Assembly (NCBI GenBank): GCA_021904315.1
Contig: CM038912.1
Coordinates: 18,005,061 to 18,069,060 of the forward strand
Reading direction: 5' to 3'
Source: Sphagnum magellanicum
Lineage: Eukaryota > Streptophyta > Sphagnopsida > Sphagnales > Sphagnaceae
Length of the DNA stretch: 64,000 nt
The notes below the pieces were generated by a model. The model saw nothing but the letters and a program-made list of their open reading frames with translations, was not told where the DNA came from and ran no database searches. Numbering within the stretch: the stretch's first letter is position 1; each line of letters opens with the position of its first letter. Below, piece by piece: positions 10,681 to 22,649 of this stretch. Made by a program: the position numbers and the translations under genes.

Positions 10681-13600
10681 TGTTTTACAAGCTAAGCACC
10701 TTAGTTTCCATGATGTTGGCATGGTCTACTCACTCTCCATGGTCTAAATGGAGTGGTTTATTTTTACTAAGTTTTTTGAACTTGTAAATGTATGTTAACT
10801 TGGTTTGATTTTATTAGTGACTTATGTTGAAAAGGTTAGTTTCAAGGGTTTGATTTCCCTACAAGTTCTTAGGTTTGCTTGTGAAATTTGATGGTTCAGC
10901 TATTTATACAATGTTTTTGGTTTTTGTTTACACAAGTGAATCCATACAAAAAAAATTGATTGCCTTAAACACTACAATTTGGCACAAGTAAATGCCTAAT
11001 TCAAAAATAATAATTTGATTATTCACCTGAAAACCCCATGTGCAAAATCGAAATAACCAAAAAATTCTAAGGATTTTAAAATGATAGCCACATGTTTGCA
11101 CCTATGAATATAGAAGGGAGGCCAAAATTTTCACCTTAATAAATTTTTAATGCATTCATATTGAGATGAAAAATCTAGCAATGGGGTCAACCATAGATCC
11201 TACCTAAAATGGCTTTCAATTTTACACCAAATGATTTTCACAAGTGGGCCCATTTGCTAGTTTATAAAAAAAAAAAAAAACATCTATCATGGATTGAAAG
11301 ATATGCAAAAGATGGAACCTTGCCGAATAACTTAGTGAAAACTTGCAATGGGCTAAAAATTAGAATACAAGTGGTGGCAAAAGACAAATCTAAGACAATC
11401 TAAACCACCAATCACAATTAGTGTTAAATGCAAATTAAGTCAATGTTAAGAAGTTCAAGGTTAATCACCAATTCACACCAACAATGTCATATAACACCAA
11501 AACCTAAATGTCATCTACTATGACCCCTAGGTGTCATCTTGGTGTTAACATAATGGTGGGCTAATGGAAGGTTATCACCAAATCTTTAAGAATCATAGAT
11601 TTGGATTAAAAAGTTAGTGTTTTGTAGCACACCCTAAAAGGGTCCTTTAACTTGTTTGGTAACCCCCAATGTTCCTTGTGATAATTTCTTGATTATGTGT
11701 TCTTAATAATAATGGAATAAAAAATTTAATCACTTAATTGTAAGCTTCTTAAAGCTTACTTGAACCTAGATTATGAAATAAAGGTTGAAGTTATGATGTC
11801 CCTAGGGTGATGTAAAAAGTGAAACCCAATTCTAGAATTTTAACAACTTTTGAGAAAGTGATTATTCCATAGACCGATTAGATGCCCATACATGTCTTGT
11901 GGGAAAAAAAAAAATCCTTTGAAAGAGTTATTTACTTATTTTTGTGTTTTATTTGATAAATAAGTAACAATAAAAATTTACTTTTAGATGGCATGCTCCC
12001 TTGCCTTTAATAGTAAGTGCCCAGAAGCAAAATTGGTAGCAAGTGCAAATTGCCTTACCCTGAATAAGCATCCCTTGCTTTTTAACCCAAGTTAGATTAA
12101 GAAGAAAAACCCTATAGATAAAAATCAAAGGATGGGAACCCATCCATCAAAAGTCCAAGGCAAATGAGAACACAAATAGACACAACCCAAAGAAAAAATA
12201 AAAGCAAAGAATCAACAAAAATCAGGTGAAGAGCCTTATGCAAAGAGGACTCGTGACTATGAAATGACAATCCACAATAACAAAGAAGACTTAAAACAAA
12301 AGAGCTGTCATCAACCACAATCGGCTAGCGATGGAGATGCACTAGCTATGATCAGGTAATATCTCCTTGCCTTGATTGAACATAAGAGAATTTATTGCTA
12401 AAAGTAGATAACTTTTAACCTCCTAAGTGAGAAACCCTAACACTACACCATTGTGTGAATGCACTCTTGGTGCTAGCTAGCACTAATCTAGGGTGGTAAC
12501 TATTTAAATGTCACATGGCATTTTGTTATAATGACTACTTTGGAGTTCAGACTCCTATCACTAGAGGGCCTAACACTACACATAAGAGGAAGAAGGGGAG
12601 AAATCAACTCTTCACCTTACAAATTTTGCCACATTATCATCACCCACCCAGAAAAACATGGTGCTAGAAAAGGCTCTGTCCCAGTCATGGCAAAACCTGT
12701 GAGAGTGAAAGAAAACAGAAGTTCAATTCTAGAAACTAGATTTATGCAAAGTTATCAAAGCCCAAGTTTTTTATGCTATGTTGACCCCAGGAATGGAAGG
12801 GAGAAATTTTGCAAAAAAACTTGGCACAAAGTCATATAAAACTCTTTTCTTCCTCATCAGTGCATCATCAGGCTTCATGCATCGGGAAGAGCCCCCAGAT
12901 CCACCAACCATGTAACACACCCACCTTGGGACATCCTAAGCAAGTTTGGACATGCCACATACTCTGACAACAGGTAGTTGACCTAATAACTTGGGGATAA
13001 TCTGGGTTCAACCAGCAGCAAGAGTACATATTCAGGAACAGAAATGTTTGATAATTGATGGGCTGTTGAAGAGAACTCCACTAATTTGTAAAATATACTT
13101 GCTCAAAAATACACTCATAATTAACAAGCAATTCAAAAGAAATCTACCAGCTCCCTTTTACCCAGCTTCAAGTGCAAACCCAAGCAGAGTACAGTGTGGC
13201 CAGGTGGTAAGAAATCACAATTTTGTAAAATTAGCCATTGAAGCCAACAGAAATTTGGGTGAGTAGTAGTAGTACCCGGAAGGTCCCCAGCCATTTTGCT
13301 TCACATCTCTTGTGCAGGCTCCTTTGTGGGCATTCCTATGTCGAATGATAAAGTGTGATCAAGAAAATGACTGCAGTACAAAGGGTTGGAAATTGGACAC
13401 AAAAGTTATGATAGCAGGATCGTGCAGTGAATTAAACAGCAAGCAAGAGAGAGAGATGAACTAATGACTTTGGTGAATTGTTGACCAGTGGGTGGTAAGG
13501 TCACCCCTGAGCCTTTTATACTACCTATTATTAAAAGAGCTACACCATCAATAAGTATTTCTTCATGGCTATACAAACAAACACACCATCCAGTCAACTA

Positions 13601-13854
13601 CCTATACACATGGAAATTTTGATCCTAGAATAGATGCAATTGTATGTACTGGATTCTATTAGAAGCTGTGTATTCTGAAGAAGATAAGCCATTCAAGAGA
13701 GCATGAAGGCCAGACCACACAGAATGTTCACATTCTTGCCCTGCATACATCTGGGAATGCGCAGGATAGTCACAATGGGAAGAGTTCATCCATACTGCAA
13801 AATATCCCCCCAGGAAAGCTCTTGTTAAAAGGCACTCAAACAAAGCAAAGGATA
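10681..13854. other. Intergenic DNA downstream of NAXD
   Basis: 10.7-12.4 kb is AT-rich with A-runs (for example 11266-11281) and no recognised exon. From about 12.5 kb the composition moves towards that of the genes. The last few hundred bases (about 13.3-13.85 kb) are the likely 3' UTR and downstream region of the minus-strand NAXD gene. An open + frame at 12531-12839 has no recognised homologue, so I do not call it. Confidence 0.4.
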
Positions 13855-16800
13855 TCAATTCCCAGACAGAAGTTTCAACTTTAGCATGAGCAAGTCACTG
13901 CAGAAACTATTTAGAATAAAGAAAAACTGATGGAAGAGCATACAAGTGTTAACCTGTGGCCAAGACATTCTATTATGTTGCCAGTAACGGTGCTGCGCTT
14001 GTGTTGCGCAAATGCATTGGCAGCTGCTTTTCTACATAGCAATGACCCCGCTAATGCACCAACCATGGTGGGGTTGCTAGATATCCTGTTCATCAATATT
14101 TCATCAGTTGATACAACTTTCTTGCACTTCCAGACGTCATGATGTATGATAACACTGCAAGCAATGTTAGTAATATGTACAGGAGAGGTCAAAATACAAA
14201 TGTCTAGGGCAGAAAGTTGACCTTTGCTCAACAAAAGTTCTTCCTCCCACATCTGCCTTACTCCAAAATTCCCTTGCCCATGTTATAAAACAAGCAGTAC
14301 TGCATCAGTCCACACAAGTTCACATTAACGGGTTTAATCCAGATAGGGCACTCAACAGGACATTTGTAAGTGCAAAGAGGTAGGAGCTACCTACACCTAG
14401 AATAAAAAAGGTGAAAGGTTCAGATATACTTTTGCAGCCATACTGCTCTAGAGATCATTATAAGTAGTTCTATTCCTTACCACCCAGACAATACATCTCC
14501 TTGTCCCCCACAGCGGCGAGGCGAACCAAAATGATTTGAGCTCAGCACTGCAACAGAAAACCCACATACCCATTCCCAGATTGCAATTCTAAAAACTGGT
14601 TTTAAAAAAGCTAGTGCCCGAATGTGTATTCCTTGCATTGTAAACAAGGTAACACATCCTTATGGCAAAAATAATCTTTGTTGAGTGAAGATTTCTGCAG
14701 TGATCTTGATCACCCTTCACCTATCCTTATTGCAGTCTTCCAGTTAAGATAATAACTGAAGTGAAAATGAGCATCCATTCAACCATAAAACCATCTACTG
14801 AGGACACAGTGTTTACATTTCTTGCACATCTGCCAGTGTCAACAAAATATGGTGGCTGCCAGTTGTGTTCAGTGGGTTCTCTGGTAGCAGTAGAAATCCC
14901 TGTGATACATATACACAATGTATACCCAGGGAACATGCTAAAACTCTACATACCTGTTTTACCATCACTGATATAGTCTGTCTTGCCCTTCTGTACAATG
15001 GTGACCCCTCCCATCCTGATTCAACATCCCACAGCATGATACTCTGAGTCCAAAACAAAGTTAAATTTTTGCAACTTGCAGGTGGCATACATTCCAGCTA
15101 GGTTAGGAAGAGGGTGAAAGAGAGACACCAACATACTTTTTTGCAAGTGCTTGCAATTGGCCAGCAGGATTTTCATCTGACACATCACGCCAGTTTCTAG
15201 GAGCTTCATTATTCCTTTCCCCAAGGATCTTAGCCACCAGCCGTTTGTGCTCTCTGACATTGGGAGTCAAAGTTGCAAGAGGGTACCCCATCACCAGTTC
15301 TGGTTGATTGGTGACTAGAAACAAGCCATCCTGTAGTAACAGGCATGTGCACTATTCAAATGTAAGGGTGTTTCCTGTCAGTAAATAGAGAGAATCACTG
15401 CTGCTTTGATGTACTGGCTAATTTCCCACCTTGCTCCCTCATGATATGGGCTAAGCTCAGTAAACAGCTAAATCGAGTATGTTGTCGATCAGAAAGACCA
15501 AAGTCCTCAAATGGTAGTACCATTATAATCAGCTGAATGAAATCAAGCATCTCAATGTTGGAAATACAAATAGTATCCCAAGATCAGCAAGTGATAAAGC
15601 AAATATGTGAATCCAGAATGCTTCAGAGCACAGGCTCACCACAAATTGAATTCCAGGTTGAAAAGGCTTGAATTTACATTCATGTAGTGAGGAGCATGAA
15701 GGGGAATGCAAAGCAGCTACTCTGGATCCTTGCAGCTAAAAGACAAACTGCTCTGGAAAAGCCCATGAGACCCAGAAAGTGAGAAAGCCTTACGCCATCA
15801 AGCACAAGGGGGATGTTGAGTGCCTTTGCTTTCACAATGATTTCAGCTACACAATCCTATCCCCATCATGCAGCAAAAGAGTTAGCAGCAGACACCAAAC
15901 TTTCTCTCCACCACAGTTTTCAAGAAGCTCTGCTAGATAATTCTGACTTTCCATCCTCCCTCAGTTACATTTGTATTATGCCTATAGACTGCAATGCACT
16001 TTACAGTGTGATCACACCTGAGCACTAAAAAGGACTCATTAGACACAATGCTCCTACTTAACAATGATGTCAAGACAACAATTCACTAATTGTGCTAACA
16101 TCCAAAGGACTCAAACCACATACACATCAATGCTTTACATACAAGGTACAGGCATCTGTTACAAGGGTGACAAGCTGGAACGCACCAGGAGGAAAGAATC
16201 ACGGCCAAGTCCTGGACCAATAACGATGCAATCAAAACGCTCCAGCCATTTCCCTACCTCTTCCATAACCTTTTCCTTCACCTCTGCTCTGTCTTCCTCT
16301 CCCAATTCCCTGGGTGTTGCATGACGTGCCAATGATTACTCTCTTCCCCAATGACAGTGCTGACATGATCCATTTGCACTGGGGTAGAGTCTATGGCCAC
16401 AAGGCTACACAAGCTAACATCATTTGTACTGTCTCTGTGCTAATAAAAAGAAATATAGTGGTTGCCTTCGAAGAGTATGAGAAAGAAGCTCTGTTATCAT
16501 ATGAAGCTGATAGAGATCCCTGGACTATCTGGATACATTCAAATTAAAGTCTCTTGGAGGCACACATGAAGTGGTTTACTCATAAATGTGGAAACAAAGC
16601 TCATGGTCTCACTCTACATATGTATGGTGAAGGGACCATGATTCAATAAACCTTTGATGCAGATTCAACAACATAGATTCCATGAGTCTTGGCATACCCA
16701 GTGTCATATGATTCATGGAGAACTGGATGGACAATCAACTCTGGGCTGTAACTCTTTATTACTGTAGCTGCTCCTGCAGTGCAGAAAACATGTGCAAGGT

Positions 16801-17600
16801 CTGCCCCCTGCATGCAGAACACTTCTTGGCTGTAAGGAAGACATTGCCAGGGACCAAACCTCAAAACTACTAGGTCTAGATTCACATGAGTTTTGAAATG
16901 TGGCACACAATTCAGAAGTCAATTGCCTTTGCTGTGAGGTGTCATACAAAATGTTAAGGAACTGTTGTATGCACCATCAAGACTTTGCAGGGAAGAAGAG
17001 AGAAGCAACAACAAATATTTTGCAGTGTATGAGGAGTTTTGTCCAAACCATCTTCAAGGCAGAGAAGGCAGAAAAATACGGAGCACCCGTGTACTCCCGA
17101 CAGCCTCCAATCACTGCTACCTTGCCTGCATCTCATTTCAAGACCTATGCCACTGTTGAAAGCTGAAAGCACACTGGCAAATGATTGAGACATACTCCTC
17201 TTCAGATCCATATCTCTGTTACCAAAAAAAAAAAAGTGTACTCTGCACAACAGGTAGATAACATGGTATAGAAAAGATGTATACCAGAGTCGCCTTTATG
17301 TCGATCTGGGTCTAGAGAAGGAACTATATGCTGCAAGGCTGGCAGGATCTTCTGCAGCTGCGATCCTCCATCCATTGCAGCAGCAATTGTATCACCTTTT
17401 TCTTGTCTTTGAACCTGGTGTAACTGGCTGCACAAAATTTGCTTTCCTTGTCGCTGGGTGGCAGATACACAGGAACTAGTTGGCACAAACAATCTCGAGA
17501 ACAGTGGATGTCGCAAAGAACACAGAGTGACAGACTCTGGACGTCCCAGTAAGCTGACGACACCTACAGCCCTGAAAACTGGCGAAGTGCCATTCTGCAT
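13855..17600 (-). CDS. NAXD: ATP-dependent (S)-NAD(P)H-hydrate dehydratase (NAXD/CARKD, YjeF C-domain)
   Basis: This metabolite-repair enzyme dehydrates damaged NAD(P)HX back to NAD(P)H using ATP; it is a ribokinase-fold protein. Ten minus-strand exons: 17600-17285, 17125-17049, 16807-16652, 16296-16186, 15856-15794, 15330-15137, 15015-14954, 14547-14481, 14154-13954, 13897-13855; about 429 residues. Residues 1 to about 75 are Ser/Arg-rich and look like an organellar transit peptide. The family core then follows: [76 protein letters not shown] (split by an intron), [28 protein letters not shown] and [14 protein letters not shown]. The GGQGD glycine loop at residues 340-344 carries the catalytic aspartate. 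The start is the first in-frame ATG. The exon 3/4 junction (acceptor at 16297) and the short last exon (ending LKLLSGN) are the least certain. It diverges from THO3, 1.2 kb away. Confidence 0.93.
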
Positions 17601-18807
17601 CTTCTCACTATGAGCACCGCGCTCATAACACAGGCAGAAAATATAGAAAATAGACCCTAGGCTTCCAGCTTACCCACAGACACACTGCATCCTTCTTCTT
17701 CTTCTTCTTCTTCTCGTTATTTTCAATGCGATTTCTTACTATGGAAGCGCATTCAAGGATCCAGTATTCTACAAGAAAAACCAGGGTGTAAAGCCATCGT
17801 CAACGGCTATTATTCTAAGAGTTCGAGCTCGTGATGGGGCTGCAAACGAGAGAGAATTCGCACGTAGTGTTCGAACTCCACACCAAACTGCAACAACTAT
17901 GGTATGTTGCTCTCATTTAGACACAACAACTTCAGAAATGAATACGTCCAGTAGTCCACTGTACAATTTGCAACAATTACAGTAGAGCTTACATGAAACG
18001 AAATAGCAAGACAACTTACCGATAGAAAACGGGGGGAGGGGGAGAGATTTCCGACGTCGGCTGAGGATCCGCTCCTTCTCACATTCACCTAGTGGCAATC
18101 ACTATGAATTCCCCCGCCATGCAAACAGCAATGAAGCCGTGGAAATAACAAATGGTAGGAGCGAAGGAAGAGAAGAGCATATGGAAACCTAGAATTCGGC
18201 AGTTCTACATCATAACGTTGTAATTTATCTGCGAAATGTTGGAAAACTTGGAGGAGACAAGTACTGAAAAGTTGATCTGCCGTCGTGACACCGCTGCACA
18301 ACGATGAGCATGTCTCTGGCTCGTCAGCACGTGTGTTAAATACCACACAAAATCTTTGAGCGAACAAATACCTGTGTCTTATTATTAGAGGAGAAGAAGA
18401 AGAAGAAGAAATAGAAGAAATGCAGTCCATAACCCTAGGTGTGTTTTCATCGAAGCTCTGGTTCCCCGACGATCACATCGGCTTATTACCTCGTTGCCCG
18501 GTGGAGCCATTGCAGGTGTTTTGCAAAAAGTTGCAGTCGTGCATAAGAACACACACAGACACAAATGATGCTGAGGAGATGAGATGCTGAGTTTAACGTA
18601 TTTGTCCGCTGTTTTTCTGCTCTGATCCACTGGCGACGGTCGTGAAACGATTTTCTTTTCGTGTCTCTGTGAACTTGCCGGAACGGGCCCTTCGAAGTTA
18701 GTGCCCTGCTTATGAAAGAGAGGTTAAGTGCTTTGTACTAAGGACGATAGCAGTGCTGTAAACTTGCGGCAGCTTGACAATACACAAGCGTGCACGCAGA
18801 GGCGAAG
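17601..18807. promoter_or_regulatory. Shared upstream region of divergent NAXD and THO3
   Basis: The 1.2 kb between the two start codons contains both 5' UTRs and presumably both promoters. It holds two triplet microsatellites, TTC at 17694-17714 and GAA at about 18391-18415. Open minus frames here (17.9-18.6 kb) show no known domain and are ignored. I see no convincing TATA box, which would fit housekeeping promoters. Untranslated exons or introns could be present and would need transcripts to define. Confidence 0.45.
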
Positions 18808-21735
18808 ATGTCGGTCGCCGTGGTGGAGAATGACAAGGAATCGATACTTGCAGCGCCGCCTGCACCGGCCACAGGGAAATCTGTGTTCAAGAACTTGCAC
18901 ACCCGCGAGTTCATTGGTCACAAGAAGAAGGTGCAAAATTCTGAACCTTAATCCTCAATCGCAATCCCCAGAACTGGGCATTGTCACTGGTGAGTTTTCT
19001 GGGGTTCGTTCATGGTTGAAGTAAGCGGGTGATGTGTGTTACTTTGTGGAATGGCATTGGTGCTTGGTTGCGGGAAGTGAAGTGCAAGGGAATCAACGCG
19101 TTTGGAGAAAGTGACAATAGATGCATTGGCAGTATCAAGTTCTTGAGATCTCCTTTAAGGGTTTAAGATTTGAGTCTGTATGCTGACACTCGGGGTTCTG
19201 CCTTTGAATTGAGTCAGGTGCACTCTGTGGCATGGAATTGCGTGGGGAAAAAGCTGGCATCGGGGTCTGTTGATCAGACAGCTCGAATTTGGCACATTGA
19301 GCCACATGGACATGTATGTGTTCCCGATCACATTGTATCTACTTGAGAGGAAGGATATGGAGTTGCTTTCTACTTGCATCAAGATTGTATGAATGATACT
19401 AATGACAAAATGGAATGTCTTTGGAGAACAGAGTAAAGCAAAAGATATGGAGTTGAAGGGGCACACAGATAGTGTGGACCAGTTGTGTTGGGATCCTAAA
19501 CATGGTGACTTATTAGCAACAGCATCAGGTGACAAGACTGTGCGTCTCTGGGATGCCCGAAGTGAGTACTCATGGTTAATGTGCTTCCCTTCCTTGCTTT
19601 TCCCTGGCTGCATAACTCAAAGAATTATCTCACTTCTTCAGACCACCACTTTTAAGTGGTTTCTTTTGCAGCTGTATTCCTTGCTCAGTAACTACAATGT
19701 CGCAGAAAGATCATTTTCACCCCCTGTTCTTTATGTATCTTTCCAAGGCAGTGCAAGACACAGGAAGAAAATCCAGTTATGATGGGACTATGAAGATGGC
19801 ATTCGGTTAATATCCAGGGTTTAGTGTTAAGCATGATAACAGGCTTGAATTTAGTTGGCCTATTTGGCTTTGGTGTGACTTGTGAGTCCGCCTGTCACAA
19901 TACTCCAAAGGATTGTTTAAGATGAACAAAACCAGATGCAATGCCAAATGGAATGAAAGATCTGATTGCTCTCCTCACTTTCCTCACAGTTTGAATGATG
20001 ATGACAGCTGGAAAATGCTCACAGCAGGTGGACTTGAGTGGGGAGAATATTAACATAACATATAAGCCTGATGGTACTCATATTGCTGTTGGTAATCGGG
20101 TCAGTTCTCTGTTACTTTCCTTCTGTTTGTTCTGTGATTCTTTGCGCAACCCCTTTGTTTCAGTTCTTCAAAACAAAGTACCTACAGGTTCACTTTTTAA
20201 CATAGAATTTTGGCAGTGGTATTTGGAGGTCAATTTTTAATTCATCGAACTTCTTGGATTATTGCAGGATGATGAGTTGACTATAATTGATGTTCGCAAG
20301 TTTAAGGCCATACATAAACGCAAGTTCACATATGAGGTAGTGTGCCATGCTTATGACCAATCTTTCTCCATTGTGTGTCTGCTTTTCTTCTTTCTTGCAA
20401 GGTTGTTAATTGAACTTTACTGGCTGTAAATTGTTCAGGTGAATGAAATTGCATGGAACACAACTGGTGAACTTTTCTTTCTCACTACTGGAAATGGTTT
20501 GTCAGCTATAAACCCTGCTTCACCCACAAATTTATTCATTTTGCATCATGTTCAGAGATATGGAAGTAGGGGAATTGCATGTAATCTTCTTTCACTGTAT
20601 TGTGTGAGCGTTCGGACACATTCTGCTGGTTAGAGCAAGGAGCTGAGCTGGTTGTTGCACAACAGGAACTGTTGAGGTACTTGAATATCCATCATTGCAG
20701 ACCTTGCATACTCTAGTGGCACACACTGCAGGCTGCTACTGCATCGCCATTGATCCTACTGGAAGGTTCATTACTGCCTTCCCTCCTGCTGTCTGGATTC
20801 CAGTCAAAGCATTGTGTCCTTTGTTTGTTTTGATGTGGCCATAGTGTGGTGTGATTGGAATTGGATTAAGCAACTCTGTGATCTCTTGCACTGAGTAGTA
20901 GGCTGGTACTGATATCCAGTTTTCTTTAAAATGGTTGCAGATATTTGGCAGTTGGAAGTGCAGATGCATTAGTGAGCCTGTGGGATGTTTCTGAGATGCT
21001 GTGTGCACGGACTTTCACCAAGCTTGAGTATGTCTAGTTTCTGCCCAGGGACATTCAATTTACAATTTTCTTTTCACTGATCCAAGCAGTCCTGGGTACA
21101 AGTTGTTACAGGTAGGAGATGGAACTATGCTGCAACAATTTTTGATGGAATCATCCTCACTGGAGATGTGGTTTGCTGTAGGTGGCCAGTGCGGACAATC
21201 AGCTTCAACTATGATGGCCAGTACATTGCTTCTGCCAGTGAAGATCTTTTCATAGACATTGTAAGTCTTTCCTCTTTCAAAATAACAGCACAGACAGAGA
21301 TGACTGCCAGGATGTGTTTTAATGGAATCAGTAATTTTATGTGGGTGATTCAGTCAGAGGTGGAAACTGGGAGGTCAGTGTATCAAATACCATGCCGAGC
21401 AGCTATGAATAGTGTGGAATGGAATCCAAAGTACAACTTGCTGGCATTTGCAGCTGATGACAAAAATAAATACCAAGCTGATGAAGGTACAAGAACTGGC
21501 ATCTCTTGGAACCTCTCTTCGATGCATTATGTGCTTAAGATTATTCGTGAGGGGAATGTAGTATGTTCATTCTGTACAATGTACAATGTTCTGATCTGGA
21601 CAATGATGCAGTCTCAGTAAATCATTTCAGAGACCAAAATCACAGAGGTGCTGCAGAAAGGGTCTGCTTGTTTTATAATGTTTGATTTATGAACCTGCAG
21701 GTGTCTTCAGGGTTTTTGGATTTGATAGCCCATAG
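18808..21735 (+). CDS. THO3: THO complex subunit 3 (TEX1/THOC3), WD40 protein
   Basis: THO3 is the WD-repeat propeller subunit of the nuclear THO/TREX complex, which couples transcription to mRNA export and, in plants, acts in small-RNA pathways. Eleven + strand exons, all with GT-AG junctions and matching phases: 18808-18930, 19218-19313, 19432-19561, 20008-20099, 20268-20336, 20439-20496, 20666-20765, 20941-21027, 21182-21260, 21360-21486, 21701-21735; 331 residues, the usual size. Signature stretches are REFIGHKKKVHSVAWN, SGSVDQTARIWHIEPHGH, ELKGHTDSVDQLCWDPKHGD, ASGDKTVRLWDAR, SGENINITYKPDGTHIAVGN, VNEIAWNTTGELFFLTTGNG, AHTAGCYCIAIDPTGR, WPVRTISFNYDGQYIASAS, CRAAMNSVEWNPKYNLLAF and the end VFRVFGFDSP. 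The first 30 residues (Ala/Pro-rich) are outside the propeller and are the variable part in this family. The start is the first ATG of the frame. Confidence 0.96.
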
Positions 21736-22649
21736 ATCATCCAAGTTCAGTTTGTGAGTCTGCCCAACTTCACTCATGGCAGACTTCTTCAAGTGTTTTA
21801 GAGAAAGATCTGATCAAGAGACTTTTTGTGTAGATCTGGAAATTGCATACTTCCAGACATAATGAGCAGTTTAGGAGGCAAGTTCTCTGTTCTGATAAAG
21901 TATAGTTTTGAATCTTGTTAACATCTAATGCACCTGAGTGTCCAATGTTATTGACTTGAAATGAAATATATCTACACATTCCCCTGATCAAAATGCTGAG
22001 GGAAGGATTCAAACTCTGAAGTCATAGTTTTTATGTGTGTGGCTCAATATATTGGTTTCCAACTGCCTTGAAGAATCTAGGTGTTTGTCTGCTTATACCC
22101 TTCACAGCTTCATGTTAATTTCTCTTAGGTGTTTGTTTTGTTGGTATAGCTCTCTGTTCTCTTCCTTTGTTTGAACTTGTACCATCACCTAACCTTTGGG
22201 ATATGTAAATTTTGTCTTTGGAAATTATCTTTCAAGGATAGTGGCCTTTCAACTGAAACAATCTGGTTCTGTACCTCAAGCCTCAGTGAAAAGAGAAGTG
22301 CTACAAGACTTCATGCATCGGAAAGGAGTGAACACCCATTGCTAAACCTTTCAATTATCAAATGTAACTTGAGCAGGTACACATTCTACATTCACTAAGA
22401 TTTTGTGGGGAAACAGCAAAATCAAGCACATGCAGCCCAGAACTGTCCTTAAGTTACTCATTTACTCACACTGGTTTACCAAGGACAAAAGATATGAATA
22501 GAAAACCAAGACAGAAGGCTCATCAAGTCCAGGGTTTGAGAATTTTTTGGATCACCGTTTCAAGAGAACAGATTCAATGAGAAAGAATTGGAGGTATTTT
22601 TAAGCATGAGAATCAAAATGAAAGCAGGCAATGAGAGTTGCTTTGACTC
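21736..22649. other. Convergent 3' region between THO3 and RqcH-like gene
   Basis: The 914 bp between the two stop codons should hold both 3' UTRs and terminators. I see no exon here and no clear polyadenylation signal that I can assign with confidence. Open frames on either strand are short and match nothing. Confidence 0.5.

Noticed and set aside
12531..13266. Plus-strand open frames of 90-100 codons downstream of NAXD
   Set aside because: No family similarity and no splice-site support; they lie in the probable 3' flank of NAXD.
17897..18630. Several minus-strand open frames in the NAXD-THO3 interval
   Set aside because: Overlapping frames with Ser/Leu/Cys-rich products, no family similarity, and the region is better explained as promoters and 5' UTRs.
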